From contig NC_088305.1 in NCBI RefSeq assembly GCF_032854445.1, positions 25,803,026-25,867,025 on the forward strand: a DNA stretch of 64,000 bases. Reading direction: 5' to 3'. Position numbers and translations under genes: made by a program. The notes under the pieces were generated by a model that saw nothing but the letters and a program-made list of their open reading frames with translations, was not told the origin of the DNA and searched no databases. Positions 35,806 through 46,004 of the stretch are shown piece after piece (within the stretch, counting starts at the first letter, position 1; each line of letters starts with the position of its first letter). Source of the stretch: Liolophura sinensis (taxonomy: Eukaryota > Mollusca > Polyplacophora > Chitonida > Chitonidae).

Positions 35806-36033
35806 ATGGCCGCTGTCAAATCTCAGAAGAAACCAGTCAGTTTTTCTATAGATAGTATTCTCGGTTCGACGTCGTCAACACACAAAAAGCACCAGGCTGC
35901 ACCGGTCTGCCGTCCATATTCCCAGGCGATGAGCTTTCCTGTCACTTGTTCCGCTACTACCTCGATACCCATGATGCCTCTAATGAAGCCCAAATATCCG
36001 GCCCAGCGCGCTGAGAATCTGTTATCTGAATGA
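35806..36033 (+). pseudogene. Homeobox array copy 1: orphan exon 1 with eh1 motif
   Basis: 75 codons from ATG (ATGGCCGCTGTC) aligned with exon 1 of the intact copies: KSQKKPVSFSIDSILGSTSS, then SIPMMPLMKPKYPAQRAENL, ending LLSE and a stop where intact copies continue LSECSEV. The Groucho-binding eh1 heptad FSIDSIL is perfect. No homeodomain exon is found in the next 1.4 kb, so the copy cannot make a DNA-binding protein. It is either a relic or an eh1-only peptide gene. It is more diverged than the other copies. A TATATAAAT lies 140 bases upstream, farther than the TATA box of the intact genes. Confidence 0.65.
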
Positions 36034-36039
36034 TACGGA

Positions 36040-37020
36040 AAATATATCCGTCCGTCGGCGGTTAACTGTTTCGCTTAAAAAGACAAGAATAGAATGGACA
36101 TAAACATCTGTTCAAGTTTGTTACATACTTTACTATGACCAGTTAATTATCCAATCGCATTTAGATTTTGTGTTGACTTCTAAAATACCTGTTTTTAGCT
36201 TTCAAATGATGAAAACCGCTTAGAGTTTTGACGTTATATATGTACAATGGATATATAAACGTGGTGCAGCAACCACAACAATAACCCTGCACCACATGTT
36301 GCTATCGTTCCATCGACTATACCGTGCTCTCATTGGCCGATGTCGTATCATGTTTGCAAATATAGCATCGCCGTGGGCAGATTTGAGCCTTTTTTGTAGG
36401 CTACGATTTAACTGGGATTTTTAAACTGACTCACAGCTGGCGACTAGACAATGTTTATACCCCGCATATACCAAAAGTCACAGTTAAAATACAACTCAAA
36501 TTATAAAACATAACGATTTAAACAACATATTTATTTCCAGTGGAACCATGCACGGCTTGGCGAGCACGCATTATGCCTATATTAACTCCTCTTGGTACAA
36601 CGGTAGTTTAGTTAGATGTAGGTTATGTGTTAACCAAGTAAGCTTTGAGTTTTGTTGTAAAAGTTTTTTCATCCTCATTAAGCATAATGGGAGTTTACAA
36701 CTTAATTTGCCGTATGCCTTTCTTCCAAGACAGTAAATAAACAATTTACAGCTAATTTTGTGTGATAAAGGAAAGATAATGCCACGATGGCGGGACCTTC
36801 CGTGAAGACAGATTATGGGGATGACCTGATCACTGTCAGAAAAGTGATTAACGATATAAAAGACCAACAGCATATAGAGTAAAACCAGAGCAGTGACAAC
36901 AGTGTGAGTACCATTGACTACAAACAGATTCCGTCAAAAAAGGTTTAGGGACTAAAGCATGCTCTTCTGACAGACTTCAACACTGCAGATTAAAGTGAGT
37001 TGAATTCTGTCTGATTAAAA
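36040..37020. other. Spacer between copies 1 and 2
   Basis: No gene seen. Holds a fragment of repeat R1 (CAGCATATAGAGTAAAACC, CCAGAGCAGTGACAACAGTG at 36863-36905) and, near 36990, the CAGATTAAAGTGAGT block that precedes other copies. Confidence 0.45.
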
Positions 37021-37119
37021 TTTCTTAGGCATGTATAAAGGAGAATGTCACCCGCCGCTGGTATTCACTTCATTTTCTTCTTCTGTGTCTGCACACTGGA
37101 AATTAGCAAGATCGCCACC

Positions 37120-37967
37120 ATGGCAATTACCGAATCTCAGAACAAAACCATCGGTATTCTCAGTAAAACCATCAGCATTGACAGTATTCTCAACTCTACG
37201 TCATCCAGAGAGACAAAGCAGCAGCCTTGGGCAATGTAACCCTCTCCCCCCCCCCACACACACACACTTCCGAAGCAATGGTTTCTCCCCTAACGACTCT
37301 TCACTTCTTAGTCAAGGTGCTCTTTGAGCACATTTGCGAGCAATTTTCTGTAAAATTCAATAGTTTGCGATAATATTGACGAAATTCCATTAAAAACACA
37401 TCAAAAGCATAGGGTAGTAAGAAAATAAAATCATCAAACCATATTGTTGCAATATAACTCTAATAACTTCACTTCTGTGTTTCAGAAAACAGCGTTGACT
37501 ATACGTCCCAATCCTGAGGCAGCAAGAGGGAAGAAGTCGCGAACGGCCTTCATCTCTACACAGATAGACGGCCTTGAGAAATGCTACAGCGAGCAGCGGT
37601 ACCTGTCGGTCAGCGAAAGGGTTGATCTGGCTATGGAGTTGGAGCTATCCGGTCAACAGCTATGTCAGCTGTTTATATTGCAACTATAGAGTAAATGTAA
37701 ATGTTTTCTTATCTGGGGCTGTAGAATTGCATCCTATTAAAAAAGAGATTTGTTTTCCGTTTTAATGTTGTGACGTGTCATTTTGTAATCATGGAAAATA
37801 TTCAATGACTCACATTTTGTGTTGTCTTTCCTAGGTTAAGACTTGGCTCCAAAACAGACGAATGAAGGAGAAGAGACAACGGCGATGTGCAGGGATCTTC
37901 AGCTCACCAGGACTTCCCGGGGATGTCGCATTTGCCGTAAGCTGTCTTGCACAGTTCTTCAGGTAGG
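37120..37967 (+). pseudogene. Homeobox array copy 2: decayed three-exon gene
   Basis: Starts in a near-perfect context (GCCACCATGG), 86 bases after a TATAAAGG. Exon 1 has a small internal duplication around the eh1 site, which here reads ISIDSIL, and reaches a stop after about 39 codons at QPWAM; a C-run and CA-repeat follow where about 60 codons of exon 1 are missing. Exon 2 (about 37486-37659) still encodes RTAFISTQIDGLEKCYSEQR, but its donor is CT in place of GT. Exon 3 (about 37836-37967) has VKTWLQNRRMKEKRQRR and soon loses the conserved C-terminus. AATAAA at 38243. Host gene copy past rescue by normal splicing. Confidence 0.8.
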
Positions 37968-40231
37968 CTCTATCAAGGCAAGACTATACAACCGATGATC
38001 AATGCGTTGATGTCAATGTTACGGACTCAGGCACTGTCCACGAGCTATATTCATATGCCCTGGGGCAGTGTCAAGGGCCAATGACCCAGCCAAGAGGTTG
38101 TTACTAACAGGCCTAATTCTTTTAATGTGTTTATTTTGCTAAACACATTTTATTGTGCCATATTTAGTTAAATATTTAGACCAGCATGGAAACCGAATTC
38201 CCGAAGTGTTGTCAGAAAAGTGTCCTTAAACCATGTATTGTAAATAAAATGCTTTGTATAAAATCTGGGAATCAAAATCTTTTCATATTTGTTGTCATTG
38301 ACATGATGTGGATAAATCCTGTCGGAAAATTAAACCGGAAATGTATAATGTGAGCATTGTATCAGGTGATAAAGAAATAGGTGTGGCGCCCTCTGCAAGA
38401 AATGCACGATTGGTTGGCATTTTTCTCGGCTGATGGAGTATAGTAGTATTGCGGAACTAAACAAATCCTTCAAAATCTACATATAAAACGGTATATTTCA
38501 CAAGTGTGTAATAAGATTGATAAGCCTATTATTACCAGATCAAAGAAGACATGACATGAAATTTAACGTTCCCGGCGTTTCCTCGGACGATCTCGTTTAC
38601 GCTATAAATCTGATGCTGTGAATTGTAGCCTAGGACTTCACCAATAGTGTCATCGTATGTTATTGCTGGCTTGGGTATCTCTGGTGTCTAAACCTGAGGC
38701 TCTCAATTTCAGTCTAGGACGCCACCGATTGTGTTATCGTATGTTATTACTGGCTTGGGTATCTAATGTGTCTAAATCTGAGGCTGCTAATTAATAACTG
38801 TCTTAGCACTTGGTGGGACGGTTTCACATGTCACCGAGGGAGAGTCATTAACGAAAAACACGTGGGAGTTATGGATTAAGACGCTATTGTTACCAGGTGT
38901 ATTAAGCGATTGTGTCAGCTGTACTCTGTTACCAGCGATATAAGCCACAGTACATGGGCACAGTGCCTGACCTGCTCATTATTTCTTCCCGTATTCGGCA
39001 GTTGTTCTAGGATGGCCTCTCAACTTACATCGGTATGATCAGAAAAAGTACGTAATTAAGAATTTCGGGTTTGGAAACGAAAAGAATAAATAGAATAATG
39101 TCATCTCTAATAATTCCAACTGCGTATGGAAAGACGTTTTATACCATCATATTAAGTTTGCCTAAGCTGGGGTTTCTTGAAAGAATAGTGTAGAATGTTC
39201 CAACGATTTAATTCTCGACCCATTGAAATTTTAAATCCTTGTTTTGACCTGAAATTTTTGTCCAAATTTGCTATAATTGCAGAAACAAGAAAAATGTGTG
39301 TCCTTTATTTTCTGTGACAAAAATTTCCCATGTTAAGTCAAGAAAACAAAGAAAGAATAACCGAAAAAATCAGATAAGATATTATCAATAAGGATTGGAG
39401 TGAGTACGAAAGAGTAGTATTATGCTCTTAGAGAAGTAAGAAGAAATTTAATTAAATTACCTGACTGAATTAAGGAAAGACACACTATTCCTTCTCTTAT
39501 TCGGTAGTCGCCGGTCTACGGTGGCCTCTCGAATGGCATCAAAATGCTCAGAAAAAGGACGAAATTAGAAAATTCGGTTTCAGGATTGACAAGAATAGAC
39601 AAAACAATGTCATCTCTCACATTTCCAGCGGCGTAAGGAAAGACTTTATAGGCCATTACATTGACTTTGCCACAGGTTGGGTTTCTTGAAAAAGAATATA
39701 GTATTCAGTGTGGAATTCACTAACAGTTTTAATTCTCGAAGTGTTAAGTCGCAAAGAAATGACCGTAAACCTCGGTTTTTACTTTAAATTTCTGTCCAAA
39801 ACTGGAATGATAGCAGAATGAAGAAAGACCATTCACTCTTGACGAGAAATGTATTTCTAATAACTTAAAATCCCTCTTGAAGACAGATAAAGGGAATAAG
39901 TGATCAACCTCTATCACGTGACAGCCCCCCCCCCCCATCCACCCATCCACCCCGTGGAGAAAGATTAAGGAATTAACGGATTGTTGTCTGAATGGTTTCA
40001 TCCATGACAGTAAATGCAGATTTTAAACCCAAGTTTTTTTTTCTGATAAGGGAATAATATAGCATGATCTTTCTTTGAACAGATAAAAAGATTAAAAGTG
40101 CACCTTCTGTCACGTGAGTCATTAACTACCCACAGCTCTTTTTAACGTTTTTTAATTAAATGTTAAAAAGGTTGGTTTTATCAATGCGCCGGTAACAGCC
40201 ACGTTATATTGTACACTGCCCGCCATTGCGA
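37968..40231. other. Spacer between copies 2 and 3, internally duplicated
   Basis: No ORF of note. Two 85-base direct repeats lie at 38620-38790 (TCATCGTATGTTATTGCTGG, CTTGGGTATCT). A longer block is doubled at 38990-39330 and 39490-39850 (TGGCCTCTC, AATGTCATCTCT, GGTTTCTTGAA). The same blocks return after copy 3 (42720 and 43110), so they belong to the ancestral array unit. AATAAA of copy 2 is at 38243-38248. Confidence 0.55.
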
Positions 40232-40335
40232 TATGATTTATTTATTTATTTGATTGATGTTTTGCGCCCTACTCAAGAATATTTCACTTATACGACGGTG
40301 GCCAGCATTACGGTGGGAGGAAACCGGACAGAATC
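40232..40335 (-). repeat. SINE (type A), partial
   Basis: TTTATTTATTTGATTGATG tail, ACTCAAGAATATTTCACTTA and ATTACGGTGGGAGGAAACCG; head missing. Confidence 0.75.
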
Positions 40336-40801
40336 CATTTCATATGAGAATGACTTTCTAGCTAAAGCTGGTGAAGTGTTCGATGAACGAAAACTCGGCT
40401 GACTATTACGACATCATACTTGTATTTAAATCAATAACGCTTTTGGTATCCTTTCAGAGTTTTCAACATGATACAGTTATTAATAAGTATTTATATAGGA
40501 AAATATGGAACATTCGGGCTGAATGTTACATTGATTAAATATCCGGGAAGCTTTTGTGAGTTTGATGATGACATAGTGATGGATTTTTCTAACGCAATAT
40601 TTCCTGTTGAGCGAATGGAACATTGTTAATTCACTCTGCCCAGGCTTCAGTCATTTAAAAACAAAATATTATTTCAACCAGGGGGGTCGTTCTGAGCCCA
40701 GCAAACATACATAGTAAGGTGAATATTGCCAGATGTGTAAAGATTCTAAGCGGCTGTTGTCAGAGGAGGGATAAGCTTGAAATACCGCCCGTGTGGACAT
40801 G

Positions 40802-40945
40802 CAGATTAAGGGATTAAGTGATCATCGTCTGCCATGTAAGTGATTAACTACCGACACCTCCCGTGGAGAAAGATTCAGGGATTAACGGATGTTCATTTGA
40901 CTGACTTCAGCACTTCAAATTAAAGTGAGAGGTGCTCTGTCGGAT
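40802..40945 (+). promoter_or_regulatory. GGATTA-rich upstream block of homeobox copy 3
   Basis: CAGATTAAGGGATTAAGTG, GTAAGTGATTAACTACC, GATTCAGGGATTAACGGATG and TCGGATTAAAT, i.e. three GGATTA and further ATTA cores within 145 bases, ending about 25 bases before the TATA box. The block recurs before copies 4, 5, 7, 8 and 10. Confidence 0.5.
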
Positions 40946-40966
40946 TAAATTATGTTTCTAAGGATC

Positions 40967-41005
40967 TATAAAAGGTGAACGTCACCAGTACCTGGCATTC
41001 ACTTC
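40967..41005 (+). promoter_or_regulatory. TATA box and initiator of homeobox copy 3
   Basis: TATAAAAGG at 40967-40975 and the initiator-like TTCACTTC around 41001, 34 bases apart, with a conserved GTCACC between them. The ATG is 87 bases after the TATA box. Copies 4 and 7 have CATAAAAGG at the same place. Confidence 0.55.
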
Positions 41006-41053
41006 TTTTTCTTCTTCTCGATCAGTACACTGAAAGCCAGCAAGACCACCATT

Positions 41054-42150
41054 ATGGTATCCACTGAATCTCAGAAGAAAACCATCAGTTTTTCCATCGA
41101 CAGCATTCTCAGCTCTACGTCATCCAGAAAGACAAGGCAGCAGGCTTGGGCAATGTACCCTCCCACTTCCGAAGCGATAACGTTTCCAGTTGTCACGTGT
41201 TCGGAGTCAGCTTCCATTCCCATCATGCCGTTGATTGTTCCTGAATACTCTGACCTGCGCACTGATGACCAACTGTCAGAATGTAGCGAGGTCAGCGACA
41301 AAGCTGCCAACAACAGAGCGTCTCCTGGTTTATCCGTCAACGACTCGTCAGTTCTTAGTCAAGGTATGTGTTGAATATTTGCCACAAATGTCTAAATGTT
41401 TGAAAAATAAGCGGCGTTAAAATTGACGCCATCAGAATAAAAAATTGCCGTATTTTCCAATATGTTTTGTAATTAATTTTAAAAAGTTCACTTCTTTGTT
41501 TCAGAAAACAGCCTTGACATCTCACTCCAATCCAGCCACGGCAGAAGGAAGAAATCCCGAACGGCCTTCACCACCACACAGATAGACGGCCTTGAGAAAC
41601 GCTACAGCGAGCAGCGCTATCTGTCGGTCAGCGAGAGAAGTGATCTGGCTATGGAGTTGGAACTATCCGATCAACAGGTACGTCGACTATTTTGTTTTCA
41701 ACCATACAGTAAGTGTCAATCTCACCCTAGATAATAGGTGTGCCTCTTGGCCAAATTCTTTTAGTGTAAAAATGATTTTGTGTTTTACTTTCAAAAATAT
41801 ACTTCTCCAAGTCAGAAAAAGTCATTTTGTAACAATTGATAAAGAACCAATTCTGTTCTGTTTTACAGGTCAAGACGTGGTTCCAGAACAGACGAATGAA
41901 GGAGAAGAGACAACGACGTAGTGCAGGGAACACCAGTTCGCCAGAGCTTCCGCATTTGCCGTCAGGCGGCGCCTTGTCCAGTTCTTCCGGTGTTTGCTAT
42001 CCAGGCCAAACTAGAGAACCAATGACCATGCAGTTCTCGGCGATGTCACAGAATCATGTACTGCCCTCAAGTCTGTCGTATGCTGTGCCGTATCCATACC
42101 CCATGGGATATCACCCCGTGCCACTAACTGAGTTTCGAGCTTCATACTGA
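41054..42150 (+). CDS. Homeobox array copy 3: NKL-like homeodomain repressor, intact
   Basis: Exons 41054-41363, 41505-41677 and 41869-42150 with clean GT-AG junctions encode 254 residues. The eh1 motif FSIDSIL (residues 13-19) fits the FxIxxIL consensus for binding Groucho/TLE co-repressors. The homeodomain is residues 118-177: SRTAFTTTQIDGLEKRYSEQ in helix 1 and VKTWFQNRRMKEKRQR in helix 3, with Thr47, Gln50 and Asn51. Helix 2 reads RYLSVSERSDLAMELELS, which recalls BSX, BARX, BARHL and VENT proteins of the ANTP class; Glu56 in place of the usual Trp, His or Leu is unusual. The second intron splits the homeobox between positions 44 and 45. A Ser/Pro/Tyr-rich C-terminus with PYPMGYHPVPLT follows. 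Expected role: nuclear sequence-specific repressor. Class placement is by eye. Confidence 0.88.
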
Positions 42151-42285
42151 CATAGGCCCAATACTAATATATTTTTTTTATTGATTTGCCGAAGATTATT
42201 TTATGTGCTAGTTGATATCAAGACTAACATGGAGACCCAATCCCTGAAGTGCTGTCAGAAAAATGTTTTTAAGCCAAGCATTATA

Positions 42286-42291
42286 AATAAA
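42286..42291 (+). terminator. Poly(A) signal of homeobox copy 3
   Basis: TATAAATAAAATG, 136 bases after the stop. Copy 2 has the same signal in the same context (TGTAAATAAAATG at 38243). Confidence 0.55.
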
Positions 42292-44600
42292 ATGTTTATT
42301 TCATAATACCAGTACAATAGGTTTTTTTCTATAAATACTCGGTGGAAATCTATAGGAAAGTTTCCCGAATAAAGCTGAAAATGTACAGCGTGAGCAGTGC
42401 ATTGGAAGATTTTGTAGCGCCCTCTATAACATCTGACGAAACCATCAGGATGTGTGATGTAACGCCCTCTGTAACATGAACACGCCGGCGAGGGCATTGG
42501 AACAACATGCTAGCAACGCCATTGGAAGTTGTGCGGCAACACTCCCTGTAACTTGAACGGTGAGGCCAGGTAAAACAGATAATCACTTTCATTTAATGTG
42601 TGCCTATTTAGCCTTTTCTCAGGCTGATTCGACCTATCAACATTGTTGAATTCAGTCATGGGTCCCTCTGCAGCGAAGCGAAAGATAGCCTTTGGCATTG
42701 TGAACCTGTGTCAATGGTAGTCTGGGGCGTCTGCATAGTGTCATCGGTATGACATTGCTGTCGGGAGTATATTCAATTTTATCATGGAAGAGTTTCACAT
42801 GACGCCAAAGAGAAATGGATATCCTGAATTAAGTTCGGGTTTCTTAAATAAAATTAGTGTTCAGTGTAGAACAATAATTGCAATTCTCAACCCATTGAAT
42901 GGTCATTAAACCCCCGCTTTGATCTTAAGTTTTGTCCAAAATTACTGTAATTGCAGAAACAATACATATGTTTTTCCTTTATTTTTTTTGTTACGGTAAG
43001 GATTGGAGTGAGTACTGGCAACTAGTATTATGCTCTTAGAGAGGTAAGAGGAAATTTATTTAAAATACCCGACAGAACTAGGGGAACACACATTATTTCT
43101 TTCCTTATTCGGTACTCGTCCGCCTAGGATGCCCTCTCAAAAAACGTAATCAAGCCATTCGGTTTTAGGATTGATAATAATAACAAAAACAAAGTCATCT
43201 CTAATACTTCTAACTGCTCAAGGAAAAACTTTCTAGACGATTGCATTAAGTTTATCAAAGGTCGGGTTTCCTGATGAGAATATAGTGTTGAATGCAGAAT
43301 ACCCCAATAATTGTAGCCACATTAAATGACCTTTAAACCTCGACTTTTACTTGTCATTTTTTTTCCAAAACTGGTAAATTGCAGAATGACAAAAGATGTT
43401 TTTCTTTTTGTGACAAAAAAAAAATATTTCTTGTATTTCAAGATCTCCTTTAGAGAGAGATCCAGGGGTTAAGTGATCACCATGTGTCACGTGAGTGATT
43501 AACTACACACGGCTCCTGTGGAGAAAGATTAAGGGATTAAAGAACGGCTGTCTTCAACGCTTGATGTTAATTTGAGTGGTACATATATTTTCTCTGACTG
43601 AAGATTTTTGGTCGTGTCATATTTCTTAAAGAACACGTTGTCCGTTGATCTATTCAGGCTTTACTCATTCGAAAACAAGATATTATTTAAACGAGGATGG
43701 GCTTGCGTCCATCCCCCAGCATTATCGAAAACTGTTGTCTGCTTCTCTTCGCATAATTTCCACTTATTATCACAATTTAATACACTTTATTAGCTCTTTG
43801 GAAGTTTGTGTTATACCTTGATTTGGGAATTGGCCTTGACTGATGTGTTGATTGACGGCTGGTATACGAATGTCTTTTTCGACGCGTAGATTGTATGAAG
43901 GATATCCAGTCCCGAGCAAACATACACAATAAAATTTTTAATGATTTAAATACTGGTTTTAGGGTCACTTTCCTGGCGGATATCTTGGCCATCAGTGCTT
44001 TTATTTTTTTTAACACATGACTATTTTGGATAGATAATGGCAGTGCGTTGGTATACTAATTACATATGTACATGAGTCAATTAGTGGAATTAAACCTTCT
44101 TGTGGTAGCACCTGTATAGTTGACTGTATAGGTTCAAATGCTGCCATGGTCATTTAACAGAAAGGGGATAAATAGTAAGCTGTTTACAGAGATTAACGTT
44201 ATCTTTAAATTAGAAATACATAGATCTACATTACAGAATTGAGTTGCCTATACAGAAATTTATACAGACAGAAAACAACAGTAGTGCTTTTATTTATTGG
44301 TTAACAGTTTTGTTCTCTTGCTTTCTCCTCTGTGGCGTGGAGTTCAGGAGCTCCGACCACTTATACCGGACGCCGACCAGGAAAATCCAGCGTACTGGAA
44401 ACCTGTGCCTGTAACAGGTGCGACAAGTATAATTGATGAGCAAGGATGTTAAGCCTCATCAACTTAGCTGAAGCAAGAGATAGTCCTATTGTTATGATGT
44501 CATGGTACGATGCCTACATAGTAAAATAAATGTTACCAAATATATAAAGATTCTAAGCGGTTATTGTCTGCGGAGTGATAAGCTGGAAAGACCGCCCCTG
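42292..44600. other. Spacer between copies 3 and 4 with retroelement pieces
   Basis: 42510-42700 (minus) matches the LINE fragment at 51050-51145 (GTTGAATTCAGTCATGGGTC). 42800-43440 repeats the copy 2/3 spacer. 43440-43545 is a GGATTA block (AAGATTAAGGGATTAA). 43700-43915 is repeat R2. About 43920-44490 is the reverse complement of 58640-59180, the 3' end of the element that carries the SGNH ORF. No intact ORF. Confidence 0.6.
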
Positions 44601-44608
44601 TGGACATG

Positions 44609-44735
44609 TAGATTAATCGATTAAGTGATCACCGTCCACCATGTAAGTGATCAACTACCGACAACGCCCGTGGAGAATGATTAAGGGATTAACGGATGCT
44701 CGTCGGATTGACTTCAGCACTTCAGATTAAAGTGA
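44609..44735 (+). promoter_or_regulatory. GGATTA-rich upstream block of homeobox copy 4
   Basis: GATTAATCGATTAAGTGATC, GATTAAGGGATTAACGGATG, GTCGGATTGACTTCAGCAC and CAGATTAAAGTGAG; same layout as upstream of copy 3. Confidence 0.5.
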
Positions 44736-44773
44736 GTGGTATTCTGTCTGACAGAGCTATGATCGTAGCGTTG

Positions 44774-44812
44774 CATAAAAGGTGAAAGTCACCAATATTA
44801 GGCATTCACTTC
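44774..44812 (+). promoter_or_regulatory. TATA-like box and initiator of homeobox copy 4
   Basis: CATAAAAGG at 44774-44782, then GTCACC and GGCATTCACTTC around 44800-44812. The ATG is 75 bases after the TATA-like box. Confidence 0.5.
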
Positions 44813-44848
44813 TTGTTCGTCGTCTCGATCAGTACACTGAGAACTACC

Positions 44849-46004
44849 ATGGCCACTATTTTGGCATCTACTGAATCTCAGAAGAAAACCATCAGCTTTT
44901 CCATCGACAGCATTCTTAGCTCTACGTCATCCAGAGGGACAAAACAGCAGCCTTGGGCAATGTACCCGCCTGCTTCCGAAGCAAAGACCTTTCCTGTTAT
45001 TACTTGTTCGGGGTCAGCTTCCATTCCCATCATGCCGTTCATTGTTCCTGAATTCTCTGACATGCGTACTGATGACCAACTGTCAGAATGTAGCGAAATC
45101 AGCGACAAAGTTGCCAACAACAGAGCGTCTCCTGGTTTATCCGTCAACGACTCTTCATTTCTTAGTCAAGGTATGTGTTGAACATTCGTAAGAAAGTTTT
45201 AAATGTTTATCAGTAAACTGCGCTTAAATTGACGCCATCAGATTAAAACATACAAAATCCATTGGGAGTTACTCCCAATGGATTTTATATGTTTTAATCT
45301 GCCGTATTTTCCAGTATGTGTTGTAATTAATTCTAAAAAGTTCACTTCTTTGTTTCAGAAAACAGCCTGGACAACACACTCCAATCCAGTCAGGGCAGAA
45401 GGAAGAAATCCCGAACGACCTTCACCACCACACAGATAGACGGCCTTGAGAAACGCTACAGCGAGCAGCGCTATCTGTCGGTCAGCGAGAGAAGTGATCT
45501 GGCTATGGAGTTGGAACTATCCGATCAACAGGTACGTCGACTATTTTGTTTTCAACCATACAGTAAGTGTCAATCTCACCCTGGATAATAGGTATGCCCC
45601 TTGGCCAAATTCTTTTAGTGTAAAAATGATTTTGTGTTTTACTTTCAAAAATATACTTCTCCAAGTCAGAAAAAGTCATTTTGTAACAATTGATAAAGAA
45701 CCAATTCTGTTCTGTTTTACAGGTCAAGACGTGGTTCCAGAACAGACGAATGAAGGAGAAGAGACAACGACGTAGTGCAGGGAACGCCAGTTCGCCAGAG
45801 CTTCCGCATTTGCCGTCAGGCGGCGCCTTGTCCAGTTCTTCCGGTGTTTGCTATCCAGGCCAAACTAGAGAACCAATGGCCATGCAGTTCTCGGCGATGT
45901 CACAGAATGATGTACTGCCCTCAAGTTTGTCGTATGCTGGGATGTATCCATACCCCATGGGATATCACCCCGTGCCACTAACTCAGCTACGAGCTTCTTA
46001 CTGA
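44849..46004 (+). CDS. Homeobox array copy 4: NKL-like homeodomain repressor, intact
   Basis: Exons 44849-45170, 45359-45531 and 45723-46004, 258 residues. The start (ACCATGGCC) is chosen over an in-frame upstream ATG at 44813 because the same ATG is used in copies 7 and 9 and the upstream one would overlap the initiator. Its N-terminus is four residues longer than in copy 3 (MATILASTESQ). eh1 FSIDSIL at 17-23; homeodomain at 122-181 with Thr in place of Ala at its position 7 (SRTTFTTTQ). The 5' half is nearly identical to copy 7 and the second intron nearly identical to copy 3, a mosaic. Intron 1 holds a long palindrome. The poly(A) signal seen after copies 2 and 3 is deleted here. Confidence 0.88.
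45240..45301. repeat. Near-perfect 62-base palindrome in intron 1 of copy 4
   Basis: CAGATTAAAACATACAAAAT at the left and ATTTTATATGTTTTAATCTG at the right, with TTGGGAGTTACTCCCAA in the centre. Copies 5, 7, 8, 9 and 10 have only the left half followed by TAAGATACTG or TAATATACTG. Looks like a template-switch inverted duplication private to copy 4. Confidence 0.85.

Noticed and set aside
41071-41340. Minus-strand 89-codon ORFs opposite homeobox exon 1 (also at 44878, 52833 and 59709)
   Set aside because: Shadow frames of the coding exon; they recur only because the exon is duplicated.
41054-42150. Hox or ParaHox gene
   Set aside because: No hexapeptide motif, helix 2 and 3 unlike Hox, and the eh1 motif with T47 fits the NKL side of the ANTP class better.
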